Origin: Fen-1298 sp963833465
GTDB taxonomy: Bacteria; Bacteroidota; Ignavibacteria; UBA10030
NCBI GenBank assembly: GCA_963833465.1
Contig: CAWHXW010000001.1
Coordinates: forward strand, 36,705-100,704
Direction: 5' to 3'
DNA: 64,000 nt
Of the stretch, positions 17,411-26,804 are shown piece after piece. The notes under the pieces were generated by a model. The model was not told the origin of the DNA, did no database searches, and saw only the letters and a list, made by a program, of their open reading frames with translations. Every line of letters begins with the position of its first letter. Within the stretch, counting starts at the first letter, position 1. The translations under genes were made by a program, and so were the position numbers.

Positions 17411-18901
17411 TTATTGATCAACATTTTTATAGACATAAATTGTTTCGTTTTTATTGTGCTTTGGATTGAGGCGATAAAACACATCATCTAGAAAACTCGC
17501 ATCAATCCTTTTATCAAGTACAAGTTTTAATCCCAAAGTAGAATCGATTTGTTGCACTCTCTTATCAAGGTCTTCGGTACCATAAAAGATCGCATAGTTT
17601 GGAAGAGATGTCGCAGACTTCAATTGTGTCTGGACTTGAGGAATTTGCCCCTCATCTTCGATTTCATAATATGGAACTGAATATACACCCGAATAAAATC
17701 TGGGGCATTGTGTAACGCCAAGTTTGCCACCCACCAAGACAATTCCCTTAATTGGTTTTCCATAAAGCGCATACATTGCCTCGACTCTTGCTTTCTTTGA
17801 ATAGTACATCGAGAAAGGAATCAGAAGAATAATATTGATCATCCAAAACCACACCCAAAACGAACGCAATGTGATTTGATGGCGCAACCAGAAAGCAGAA
17901 CCCTTTACATATTCCTCCCATCCGACAACACTTAAAACAAGAATGATCGGAACTACCGGGAAAATAAATCGTTCCTGTTTATTTGGAAATAAAGAATGCA
18001 ACACAAAGAACACCAAGACCGGCAAGAGAATTAACAAACTTTTTCGCCAATTCTTAAAGAAGCCATAAAGCAATAGAAAACTCATTGGAGGAATCATTGC
18101 ACCCGTAACTAAAAGTAAATAATTATACCACGGCCCGGTTGTATAATCCTCTCCATGAGTCGCATTATAACCAACATATTCAAGAAATGATGCAAACGGA
18201 TATCCCCAGGCAAAGACATCTGCGCTTCCTTGAATGACAAATGCCGTGACAAGAAATCCACCGGCAAGCAAGAACATCTGCTTGAATTCCTTCCGAAAAA
18301 GAAATATCAATCCTAATGTACCTGAAATGGAAAGCGTTTGATACCTGAATACAAACGCTAATCCAAAAAATAATCCAGCAATGAAGGCGTTACGAATTCT
18401 CTCTTTTGAAATCAACGAATAGTAAAAACCAGCCATCAATGGTGGAATACAGACCATCTCGATAAGATTTCTTACACTAAGAAAAGGGAGTGCCCAGAAT
18501 AATGCAAGAACGAGTCCGACTTTCTTTGCAGTCTTTTGGTCGCTGAGTTTTTCAGCGATCTTAAAACCAAAGAGCACAACAATCAATGAATATAGAGCGT
18601 GAAGAAATCGTACAATGTACATTGTATATTGCGGATTTTTGATACCAAGAAATTCTAATCCATTGAAGAGGACATAATGAATCATCGGGTACACAATACT
18701 ATGACCAAATGGAGTTGTTCGGCTCGTCCAAAAAGTCATATCTTGCATGATATGGAATGGATGTTCTATTGGCCCGAAGTGGTCGTCAGCCATCCCGTAT
18801 CCCTTAGAAAAAATTGTCGCCATTAGCCGAGGAATCATCGCAATGATTAAAATAGCTAGAAGTGGATGTTCATTCCAAAAGCGTCTAATTGATTCTCTCA
18901 T
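17411..18901 (-). CDS. Polytopic glycosyltransferase resembling GT22 mannosyltransferases
   Basis: 496 residues with about ten hydrophobic helices. An early acidic pair (GMADDHFG, about 36-43) fits the catalytic loop of GT-C transferases that use lipid-linked sugars. HSLFPNKQERFIFPVVPI (about 304-321) matches the HKE-x-RF-type signature of ALG9/PIG-B mannosyltransferases (GT22), and the C-terminal 130 residues form a soluble domain. The GtrA gene immediately downstream supports a role in envelope glycan or glycolipid assembly. The acceptor and sugar are not known from sequence. Confidence 0.78.
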   Translation of the reverse strand: MRESIRRFWNEHPLLAILIIAMIPRLMATIFSKGYGMADDHFGPIEHPFHIMQDMTFWTSRTTPFGHSIVYPMIHYVLFNGLEFLGIKNPQYTMYIVRFLHALYSLIVVLFGFKIAEKLSDQKTAKKVGLVLALFWALPFLSVRNLIEMVCIPPLMAGFYYSLISKERIRNAFIAGLFFGLAFVFRYQTLSISGTLGLIFLFRKEFKQMFLLAGGFLVTAFVIQGSADVFAWGYPFASFLEYVGYNATHGEDYTTGPWYNYLLLVTGAMIPPMSFLLLYGFFKNWRKSLLILLPVLVFFVLHSLFPNKQERFIFPVVPIILVLSVVGWEEYVKGSAFWLRHQITLRSFWVWFWMINIILLIPFSMYYSKKARVEAMYALYGKPIKGIVLVGGKLGVTQCPRFYSGVYSVPYYEIEDEGQIPQVQTQLKSATSLPNYAIFYGTEDLDKRVQQIDSTLGLKLVLDKRIDASFLDDVFYRLNPKHNKNETIYVYKNVDQ

Positions 18902-19102
18902 AGGTAATCTTGCTTTAGTTAGTTTGAAGTGAATAATTGTTTCGGATCAATGTATCAATTTTGAGCTTATATTGATTGATGTAATTTTAGCAATCGGTTC
19001 CTTTGAAATCAAGTTGTTTCCGAATTTTTGAAATTACTCAACTTCTCTGTATCTTAATTACAATCACATCAGAAATATCAATGACAAGGAGCTTTTTACA
19101 GA

Positions 19103-19750
19103 ATGATAAAAGCTGTTCTTTTTGATTTAGACGGAGTACTAGTCTCAACCGATGAATACCACTACCGCTCGTGGAAAAAGTTATCTAATGAAGAAGGATT
19201 TGATTTTTTCGATCATGAATTTAACCACAAATTTCGCGGTGTAGCAAGAAACGAATGTGTGGAAATAATAACAAAAGCTTCCGGAAAAAAATATACATCC
19301 GAACAAAAAATAGAACTTGCAGACAGAAAAAACAGATATTTTACCGAATCTCTTTCATCAGTATCCATGGAAGTGCTGCTGCCCGGTGCTCTTTATACAC
19401 TGATGGAATTAAGAAAGCGTGGAATCAAAACCGCCGTAGCATCTAACAGCCGCAATGCCGTGACTATTATAAAGCAAGTAAATATAGAACATTTATTAGA
19501 TGCAATAGTCGACGGATACCAAATCGAAAATTCCAAACCAGACCCTGAAGTTTTCTTGCTCGCCGCAAGAAAGGTCGCTGTCCCTCCTGCTCATTGTCTT
19601 GTAGTTGAGGATGCTGTTGCAGGCATTGAATCTGCGAGACGCGCCGGTATGAAAGCACTCGGAATTGGCACAAAGGAACGGCTTCCTAATGCCGATAATA
19701 TCGTTCCTGATCTATCTTCCATTTCAATTGATAAATTATTAAATTTGTAA
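19103..19750 (+). CDS. pgmB: HAD hydrolase, beta-phosphoglucomutase type
   Basis: 215 residues. HAD motif I is FDLDGVLVST with Asp8 as nucleophile and Asp10 as acid/base; the cap follows (HYRSWKKL), then VASNSRNA (motif II), KPDPEVFLLAA (motif III Lys) and VVEDAVAGIESARRAGM (motif IV). This set is characteristic of beta-phosphoglucomutase, which converts beta-glucose 1-phosphate to glucose 6-phosphate. No maltose or trehalose phosphorylase is adjacent, so the precise sugar phosphate remains open. Start supported by AGGAG upstream, somewhat far from the ATG. Confidence 0.85.
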   Translation: MIKAVLFDLDGVLVSTDEYHYRSWKKLSNEEGFDFFDHEFNHKFRGVARNECVEIITKASGKKYTSEQKIELADRKNRYFTESLSSVSMEVLLPGALYTLMELRKRGIKTAVASNSRNAVTIIKQVNIEHLLDAIVDGYQIENSKPDPEVFLLAARKVAVPPAHCLVVEDAVAGIESARRAGMKALGIGTKERLPNADNIVPDLSSISIDKLLNL

Positions 19751-19860
19751 CAACAAATTAATCAAATTAAACATACTTTTGAAAAACGTACTAATATTTC
19801 CTTAAATTATTAAAAAGAACTTCTAAACTTTTTTCTAAAACACTTCAAGGAACTCTTCCT

Positions 19861-21909
19861 ATGAAAACATATTCAGTAGTGTTCGCGGTCGTTTTAGTTT
19901 TAATGATTACAGGTGAGACAATTTGCCAGAATGCAACATCCCAAACTAAGGCGATTGATCCGGCTAATATGGATCTATCTATAAAACCATGTGATGACTT
20001 CTTTCACTATGCTAATGGAACTTGGCTAAGGAATAATCCCATTCCTGCGGCATTCGATCAATGGGGAAGCTTCAATGTTCTTGCCGACCATAACAGAGAT
20101 GTTCTTCATGAAATTCTCGAAAATGCAGCAAACGACAAAACATCTGTTCCAGGAAGCAACAAACAAAAAATTGGAGATTTCTATGCAACGGGCATGGATT
20201 CCGCTGCTATTGAAGCACTCGGATACAAACCTATTGCAAAGGATTTGAATCGAATCAATTTAATTAAAGATATGGACGGCATACAAGCAGAACTTACCAG
20301 GCAACAATCCATATCAATTCGCACGTTATTTGGTTTTGGTTCTGAACAAGATCCAAAAAACAGCAATGAAGTCATCGGTGAACTGCATCAAGGTGGATTA
20401 GGTTTACCGGAACGAGATTATTATCTAGCCGAAGATGCTCGTTCTAAAAAAATCCGCGAGGAATATGTCAAGCATATGACTGCAATGTTCAAATTAGCAG
20501 GTGACGATGAGGCAACAGCTTCTGTTGAAGCACAATCTGTGATGTCATTTGAAACACGACTCGCCAAAGCGTCACGTCCGCTTGGCGAATTACGCGACCC
20601 TGACAAAAATTATAATAAAATGACACAAGAACAGCTTGCTGCACTTGCACCATCTTTGAATTGGAAACGTTTCTTTATAAATCTTGGTTGGAATAACCCG
20701 AGCAGTGTCGATGTCGGTCAACCGGAGTTTTTCAAAGAAGTGAATACAATAATTGGAAGTGTTCCTATATCTGAATGGAAAAATTATCTCCGTTGGAAAG
20801 TTATAAGCGCATCTGCAAATGCTCTGAGTTCAGCATTTGTTGCAGAAAATTTCCACTTCCGCGGCACTATTATGACCGGTGCAAAGGAAATGCAACCTCG
20901 CTGGAAACGCACCTGTGATGTAATCGACAGAATGATAGGTGAAGCTCTAGGCGAAGTATATGCTGCAAAAGAATTTCCTCCAGAGGCAAAGGTTCGCGCA
21001 CTGGAATTGGTATCCAATATCAAAACTGCACTTCGTGAGCATATTATCGCTATTACATGGATGGACGACACAACAAAACAAGCTGCATTAAAAAAACTCG
21101 ATGCCATCACGGTGAAAATCGGTTATCCTGATAAATGGCGAGATTATTCCAATCTAAAAATTGATCATACTTCTTATCTTGAAAATATACGAAGCGCGTC
21201 TCATTTTGCTGTCGAACGTGAAGTGCGCAAGATCGGCAAACCGGTAGATAGAACAGAATGGGGAATGACACCGCCAACTGTCAATGCATACTACGATCCG
21301 TCTATGAACGAAATCGTTTTCCCGGCAGGAATTCTTCAGCCGCCGTTCTTCAATTTTAAAGCAGACGATGCTGTTAATTATGGCGGCATCGGTGTTGTTA
21401 TCGGTCATGAAATTTCTCACGGGTTCGATGACCAAGGAAGTAAATTTGATGCTGAAGGGAATTTAAAAGTTTGGTGGACTTCCGGAACGAGAAAGAATTT
21501 TGATGAACGTACAACTGTTCTGGCTAAACAATTCGATGCAATTATTCCTATCGACTCGCTCCACATAAATGGTGCGGCTACACTCGGAGAAAATATTGGC
21601 GATTTGGGCGGGCTTGCAATTGCATTTACTGCATTGAAAAATATTCTCAAAGGAAAAACTATAGAACAGATCGATGGTTTCACACCGGAACAAAGGTTCT
21701 TCCTTTCTTTTGCGCAGTTGTGGAGAAGCAACGTGCGTCCAGAACGATTGAGAATGCAATTAAAAACAGACGTGCACTCGCCAGCAGAGTATCGTGTAAA
21801 TGCGTCACTGCCGAACTTGCAGGCATTTTATGATGCATTTGGTTGCGGTACAACAGGAGCGATGTACTTGCCGCCAGAAAAAAGAGCTCTAATTTGGAAT
21901 TTGAAATAA
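19861..21909 (+). CDS. M13-family zinc metallopeptidase (neprilysin/PepO-like), exported
   Basis: 682 residues with an N-terminal signal (about 1-22, ending GETICQ). The M13 zinc site is complete: HEISH near 516-520 in VIGHEISHGFDDQGSKFD and the third ligand Glu near 576 in GENIGDLGG. The substrate-binding motif NAYYDPSMNEIVFPAGILQPPFF precedes it. These peptidases cut short peptides outside the cytoplasm. It has AAGGA before the start and its own terminator at 21922, so it is probably transcribed alone. Confidence 0.96.
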   Translation: MKTYSVVFAVVLVLMITGETICQNATSQTKAIDPANMDLSIKPCDDFFHYANGTWLRNNPIPAAFDQWGSFNVLADHNRDVLHEILENAANDKTSVPGSNKQKIGDFYATGMDSAAIEALGYKPIAKDLNRINLIKDMDGIQAELTRQQSISIRTLFGFGSEQDPKNSNEVIGELHQGGLGLPERDYYLAEDARSKKIREEYVKHMTAMFKLAGDDEATASVEAQSVMSFETRLAKASRPLGELRDPDKNYNKMTQEQLAALAPSLNWKRFFINLGWNNPSSVDVGQPEFFKEVNTIIGSVPISEWKNYLRWKVISASANALSSAFVAENFHFRGTIMTGAKEMQPRWKRTCDVIDRMIGEALGEVYAAKEFPPEAKVRALELVSNIKTALREHIIAITWMDDTTKQAALKKLDAITVKIGYPDKWRDYSNLKIDHTSYLENIRSASHFAVEREVRKIGKPVDRTEWGMTPPTVNAYYDPSMNEIVFPAGILQPPFFNFKADDAVNYGGIGVVIGHEISHGFDDQGSKFDAEGNLKVWWTSGTRKNFDERTTVLAKQFDAIIPIDSLHINGAATLGENIGDLGGLAIAFTALKNILKGKTIEQIDGFTPEQRFFLSFAQLWRSNVRPERLRMQLKTDVHSPAEYRVNASLPNLQAFYDAFGCGTTGAMYLPPEKRALIWNLK

Positions 21910-21921
21910 AAGGTCATTCTG

Positions 21922-21958
21922 TCCCGTTTTCTATTCTTCCTGGAGACGGGATTTTTCT
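21922..21958 (+). terminator. Rho-independent terminator of the M13 peptidase gene
   Basis: A 10-bp stem with G-T pairs (21922-21931 with 21942-21951), 10-base loop, then five T. It starts 13 bases after the stop codon. Confidence 0.8.
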
Positions 21959-22091
21959 AATAGCAAAGAAATCGGTCTTAGCGATGATTGTGATACAAAT
22001 AATTCCAGCGTGACTCGTTCGTTCCGGGATATGCACGAAACGATATCTTCATTTGATGTAGAGCATATAATCTGAAACACATATTACTTTG

Positions 22092-22165
22092 TGACCCCGG
22101 CGCGACTCGAACGCGCGACCCACAGCTTAGAAGGCTGTTGCTCTATCCACCTGAGCTACGGGGCC
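22092..22165 (-). tRNA. tRNA-Arg (anticodon UCU)
   Basis: A full cloverleaf of 74 bases on the minus strand: acceptor stem GGCCCCG with CGGGGTC (one G-T pair), D-arm GCTC/GAGC, anticodon stem ACAGC/GCTGT with loop CTTCTAA (anticodon TCT), five-base variable loop, T-arm GCGCG-TTCGAGT-CGCGC, discriminator A. The 3' CCA is not encoded. It reads AGA codons, which suits an A+T-rich genome. Confidence 0.97.
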
Positions 22166-22355
22166 GAAGAAATTACGGTACTCCTTAATATATATTACGT
22201 AATATTCATTTTTGATTCAATGTGCTACATTGCTGCCTAACGAGAAAACTTTGATCTTTCTGAACTTATTAGTATTACTAATATGGATGTTAACAAGGAC
22301 ACAAAACCTTGATTATATTCTCAAGTAACAAAAACCTTTTCTGCTTATTATTTCT

Positions 22356-23705
22356 TCATCGATCTAATTTTGTTTCGAGATGAAACCTATGCAGTATCTG
22401 GCTTAAATCCTCAATACCTTTTGAGCACTGTAAAAGTATTCCATTGTGAATCATTAAAATATTTGCCCTGCCTCTCAAGCAATATGCTGAAGACATTACA
22501 TCGCTGTAAGCGCCTGTATCAAGAACACCTAAAACATCACCTTCTTTAATTTCAGGAATTTCTCTCGGCTCATCTTGAGTAAATGTATCTCCTGTTTCGC
22601 ATACATTACCATCTATAGAATAAACCTTTAGCGGACCATTTGGATTTGATATATTAATTATTTCATGATATGCATGATACAGTTTGGGACGTATCAATGT
22701 TCCCATACTTGCATCAGTATAGGCATGAAGAACGCCATTCTTCTCTTCAACGGTATTCACCTTTGTCAATAGAATTGTTGAATCGCCGACTAAGCTCCTT
22801 CCGGGTTCAACGATTAGTTTATTTATCTTAACGCCGCTCCTGTTGAGCTCGTCATTGATTATCTTAGCATAAGCATTGAAAGGAAAAGATTCTTGATTTT
22901 CTCTATATCTTATTCCGGGTCCACCGCCAACATCGAGATTTAAGTTATTAAAATCGTAATTTTCTAATTCATTCATTACATTAAGTGTATTCTGCAATGC
23001 AATTCTAAAACTATCAACGTCATTACCAAGCCACCCTGAACCTATGTGTATGTGCAAGGTGTCAGGATAAAAATCATATTCGCGCGCAGCTATAAAAGTA
23101 TTAATTATTTTATCCTGTTCGATTCCAAACTTTATCGGAACACCTCCCTCATTTATTGAGCCGGCAGTTATAACATCAGGATTATGGCCTGCGCCAACAT
23201 TTGGATTTAATCTTATTGAAAGACGTAAGCCCTTTATATTCCATTCGTCACGATGCTCTCCAAGTTTTTTTAACTGCGAATTGGAATCAATGTTGATTTT
23301 ATAATTTCCAAATTTAACAAGTATTTCGAGATCATCTTTGGAAACGGATGTTCCGGTGAACATAATTTTATTTCGAGGAATTCCACGTTCCTCTGCAAGA
23401 ATTGCTTCGTTGGGTGAAACTGCATCTGCACCTAAACCAAGCATTGCAATAAGATCAATAACTTGAGGACAATAATTTGCTTTTATTGCATAATTAATAT
23501 CAATAACACCTGAATAGTTTTTTCCAAAAGCTTCTTTAATCAATCTCGCCTTATCTTCAATTCTTTTTCCGTGAGTAAGATATATAGGAGTAGGATTGGA
23601 TTTCGCCAACTCATCTAAATTGTAATCCCTGAACGAACGAGACCAGACTTTATTATTTCTAACATCAAAACCTTTAAAAAACCACCAGTATTGCTTATCA
23701 TTCAT
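22356..23705 (-). CDS. PLP-dependent decarboxylase of the diaminopimelate decarboxylase (LysA) type
   Basis: 449 residues of the fold-type III alanine-racemase/decarboxylase family. Lys75 in INYAIKANYC should bind PLP; other blocks are GADAVSPNEA, HIHIGSGWLG, DVGGGPGIRY, VEPGRSLVGD and the substrate Cys motif DGNVCETGDTF near 366, then GAYSDVMSSAYCLR. These fit LysA, which makes lysine from meso-diaminopimelate, but the N-terminal extension (WWFFKGFDVRNNKVWSRSF) is unusual, and related enzymes decarboxylate carboxynorspermidine or aid natural-product synthesis. dapD is 3 kb away on the other strand. Confidence 0.78.
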   Translation of the reverse strand: MNDKQYWWFFKGFDVRNNKVWSRSFRDYNLDELAKSNPTPIYLTHGKRIEDKARLIKEAFGKNYSGVIDINYAIKANYCPQVIDLIAMLGLGADAVSPNEAILAEERGIPRNKIMFTGTSVSKDDLEILVKFGNYKINIDSNSQLKKLGEHRDEWNIKGLRLSIRLNPNVGAGHNPDVITAGSINEGGVPIKFGIEQDKIINTFIAAREYDFYPDTLHIHIGSGWLGNDVDSFRIALQNTLNVMNELENYDFNNLNLDVGGGPGIRYRENQESFPFNAYAKIINDELNRSGVKINKLIVEPGRSLVGDSTILLTKVNTVEEKNGVLHAYTDASMGTLIRPKLYHAYHEIINISNPNGPLKVYSIDGNVCETGDTFTQDEPREIPEIKEGDVLGVLDTGAYSDVMSSAYCLRGRANILMIHNGILLQCSKGIEDLSQILHRFHLETKLDR

Positions 23706-23771
23706 AATATCAGTTATCTATTCTTTTGAAATCTATGATTGATTCTTAAATGACATTGCGTCCAATATCAA

Positions 23772-24824
23772 TTATTGCTTCCTTAAGATTTGATTTACTG
23801 CTTCGGCGACTTCGTCAACATGAATTTCATTCATGCATCGGAAATGTTTCTCGGGACAAATCTTACCGCCGATATGTGTGCATGGTCTGCAGTACAAGCC
23901 ATTCCGTTCTAAAACAATTTGTTCTTTGCCTACAGGAAAGAATCCGAATTCTCGGACTGTCGGTCCAAAGATCGCTATGACTTTTTTCTTCATCGCGGAA
24001 GCGACATGCATCAACCCGGAATCGTTAGTCACAACAAGATTACAAGCTTCCATTGCAATCGCGCTTTCAAGAAGAGATAATTCACCACTGAGATCTACTG
24101 CCTTGCCATTTCTGCTTCGATCATTTATTGCATTAGCTATCGCTGCACATCTATCTTTATCAGCTGCAGCTCCAAATAGAAGTATTTTCGCCCCGTATTT
24201 GTTCGCAAGCCGAATGCCAAGTTCTGCAAATCTTTCCTGCGGCCAGCACTTGGTCGCATGCTTCGCCGATGGACAAAATCCTATCATCATTCCATATAGA
24301 TGAATACCTAATTTATTCATTTTGGCAAAGGCCTGGGCACGAATTCCAACTGAAATGTACAACTCGAGGCCTTCACCATCATTCTGAATTCCATATTTCT
24401 GTAATGGTTCTATGTATCGGTCGGCAACAGAGACTATATTTCCGTAGAAATTTTTTTTGAATCGAACAAGCATCGTTCTTGCAAAAATTCGTTTAGAGAC
24501 AACCACAACATCTCCAGATCCAAGCATCCATCGCAAATACCGGCTTCGCAAACTATTATGAATATCAACTATAAGATCATATTGTTCCGATTGAAGTTGT
24601 TTCCTTAGCTTGTGCATTCCTGAAAATCCACTTTTAGGATCAAATTCATATATGCGGTTGAGATTTTTTTCATTTCGAACAAGTTCGGCATATTCTTTCT
24701 TCACTACAAAATCTATCATGGAAAACTGAAATGTTGTATGAAGCACACGCAGTAACGGTGTTGTCAGTACAACATCGCCTATCGAGCTAAAACGAATAAT
24801 TAGAATTTTTTTGGGAACAATCAT
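23772..24824 (-). CDS. Glycosyltransferase family 9 protein (LPS heptosyltransferase-like)
   Basis: 350 residues with the GT9 layout: N-terminal IIRFSSIGDVVLTTPLLRVL, the linker and nucleotide-sugar site GFCPSAKHATKCWP, LLFGAAADKDRCAAIA, and the signature VTNDSGLMHVASAMKKKVIAIFGPT near the C-terminus. Enzymes of this type add heptose or similar sugars to the LPS core from the cytosolic face. Four cysteines near the end (CRPCTHIGGKICPEKHFRCM) are shared with many RfaF/WaaF-type members. The sugar donor cannot be settled from sequence. Confidence 0.9.
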   Translation of the reverse strand: MIVPKKILIIRFSSIGDVVLTTPLLRVLHTTFQFSMIDFVVKKEYAELVRNEKNLNRIYEFDPKSGFSGMHKLRKQLQSEQYDLIVDIHNSLRSRYLRWMLGSGDVVVVSKRIFARTMLVRFKKNFYGNIVSVADRYIEPLQKYGIQNDGEGLELYISVGIRAQAFAKMNKLGIHLYGMMIGFCPSAKHATKCWPQERFAELGIRLANKYGAKILLFGAAADKDRCAAIANAINDRSRNGKAVDLSGELSLLESAIAMEACNLVVTNDSGLMHVASAMKKKVIAIFGPTVREFGFFPVGKEQIVLERNGLYCRPCTHIGGKICPEKHFRCMNEIHVDEVAEAVNQILRKQ

Positions 24825-25040
24825 ATCGTGCTGAAATTACGATGTTTTTATTGGAGGTGCAAATTTTTATCTTTTAAATAAAAACTAACGTGACAATTTA
24901 ATTCTTTTCATTTCATGCATCGATAAACACAGCAGGGTTATTTATCTTTCTTGAATTTCGCCGATTTTTTCTGCATTTTAATGATATAAATAATTTTTAT
25001 GATATTCAGAAAGAATTATTGACTTCGGTAAAGCTTTAAG

Positions 25041-25805
25041 ATGATACTTATTTATCCGGCAATTGAAATCAGCAATAAATGCAGTGTAGAATTCGTCCAC
25101 GGCATTGCAGGATCTGAACATGTGTACTCGGTTGATCCAGTTAAACTGGCTGTGATGTGGCGTGGCGAAAACGCCAAAACTTTGCATGTCGTTGATCTGG
25201 ATGGAGTTGCTGAAGGACGAATCGTAAACGAAGATATTATTCGAAGAATGGTTAAAGCAGTCGATATCCCAATTCAAATGGGCGGCGGCTTAAGATCTTA
25301 TGAAGAAATTAAAAAAGTACTTGATCTTGGTGTGTACCGCGTTTCAATTGCTACTGCAGCAGTTGAACAGCCCGGTTTAATTAAACGGCTTTTAAAAGAA
25401 TTCGGCACACGGAAAATTGACATTGCTATTTTATCGGAAGGCAGAAAGGTATCCATCAAAGGAGGTGCAACACCGACGGAAATTTCACCGCTTGAACTAG
25501 CATTACAAATGGTAGACATTGGTGTTTCTAGAATTCTATATGGCGAACGTGAAAACGGCGATCTCGATAAATCATTGCCGTATGATACACTTAAAGAACT
25601 TGCAATAAAGACCGGAGTTAGAATCACAGCTCGCGGTGGTGTTTCTGACTACAAAGATTTGATGAGAATACAAGAATTGGAAAAATACGGTGTAGATTCT
25701 GTTGTTATCGGAAAGCCGCTATACGAAAATCGTTTTCCATGTCAGGCACTTTGGCGCGTGAACGAATTAGCACTCACTGACCTTGGACCCACGCGAAGAG
25801 TATAA
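25041..25805 (+). CDS. HisA-like TIM-barrel protein lacking the HisA catalytic residues
   Basis: 254 residues with the HisA/HisF (beta/alpha)8 layout and both phosphate-binding loops: QMGGGLRS (79-86) and TARGGVSD (196-203), then VVIGKPLY. HVVDLDG (49-55) is also kept. The residues needed for the Amadori rearrangement in HisA are not: the first catalytic Asp is Glu9 (YPAIEIS), the second catalytic Asp aligns with Leu131 (IAILSEGRKV), and the Thr of the TDI motif aligns with Gly168 (ILYGERENG). These alignments were made by eye. No other histidine genes are nearby. The stop codon is directly followed by the ATG of a PfkB kinase. I infer a phosphosugar- or phosphate-binding enzyme with changed chemistry rather than ProFAR isomerase. 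Confidence 0.8.
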   Translation: MILIYPAIEISNKCSVEFVHGIAGSEHVYSVDPVKLAVMWRGENAKTLHVVDLDGVAEGRIVNEDIIRRMVKAVDIPIQMGGGLRSYEEIKKVLDLGVYRVSIATAAVEQPGLIKRLLKEFGTRKIDIAILSEGRKVSIKGGATPTEISPLELALQMVDIGVSRILYGERENGDLDKSLPYDTLKELAIKTGVRITARGGVSDYKDLMRIQELEKYGVDSVVIGKPLYENRFPCQALWRVNELALTDLGPTRRV

Positions 25806-26787
25806 ATGACTATTACAATCATCGGACATCTCTGTAAAGACATCGTCCATTTGCCAGGCGAAGAAGAAAAACATGAAGAATCATTTGGTGGAATCATGTA
25901 CACACTACTTACTCTTGCAAATTTGATGAGCGAGAGGGATTGCGTCCAGCCCGTTTTTGGAGTCGGTCAAGCTGACTACGAAATGCTAATGGAGCAATTG
26001 AATCCTTACAAAAATATTGATGTAAGCGGTATTTTCAAATTTAAAGGTCCAACAAATCAGGTCCAACTTTTCTACCAGAATAATGCCGGAACACGAATTG
26101 AATGTTCACAAAATATTTTCTGCCCCAATTCCATTCAATCGGATCAGACCGTACTTAGACGGCGATGGCGTGCTAATTAATATGATTTCAGGATCTGACA
26201 TCACTCTTGAAACACTGGGATATATTCGCATGGAAATTCGCGAGAAAGGAATTCCGATTCATTTTGATTTCCATTCGCTTACATTAGGCACGGATCAAGA
26301 GTTTAAGCGCTTCCGCCGCCCTATTACCGATTGGCGGCGATGGTGTTTTATGCTGAATTCGATTCAGATGAATGAAGATGAGGCGCTCGGATTGTCAGCT
26401 GAACGATACGATGAAAAAACGCTCACCAATCATCTAATGCCGTTGATGGTCGAGACACTTCTAATTACAAGAAGCGAGCGCGGAGTGACTGCGATTGTAC
26501 AGGATATCCACAAGAAGCTGACGTACAAAGACATTCCAGGTGTTTCTTTTAGCAACACAATTGATACAACTGGATGCGGCGATGTATTTGGCGCAGCATT
26601 CTTATTCCAATATCTAAAATCTAAAGACAGCTTTATTGCTGCAGAGTTTGCAAATAAAACCGCTGCGCTAAATGCAACATTTAAAAATATTAAAGATCTT
26701 GAAGCATTACGCTCAAAATTAGAACAACTTGGAGTTGCAATTTCTAAAGTAACAGCAAATGGAAAAAGCACCAATGCCTCACGATGA
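25806..26787 (+). CDS. PfkB-family sugar kinase, interrupted by a one-base frameshift
   Basis: The ribokinase-like protein is encoded in two overlapping frames: 25806 to about 26110 (IIGHLCKDIV..., GGIMYTLLTLANL, FGVGQADYEM) and then the frame that ends at 26787 (GVLINMISGSDITLE, LLITRSERGVTAI, and DTTGCGDVFGAAF with the catalytic Asp). Together they give about 326 residues, normal for the family. The reading frame must skip one base between about 26095 and 26125, where runs of four A, T and C occur. PfkB kinases phosphorylate sugars or nucleosides with ATP; the usual DTTGAGD is DTTGCGD here. The gene abuts the HisA-like gene and is followed by dapD. Confidence 0.82.
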
Positions 26788-26804
26788 TCACGGAGAATGG
26801 CAGC

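Noticed and set aside
26083..26187. Programmed +1 frameshift in the PfkB gene
   Set aside because: No known slippery site with a stimulatory structure was found, and similar one-base shifts occur in several unrelated genes, so an error or ordinary mutation is more likely.
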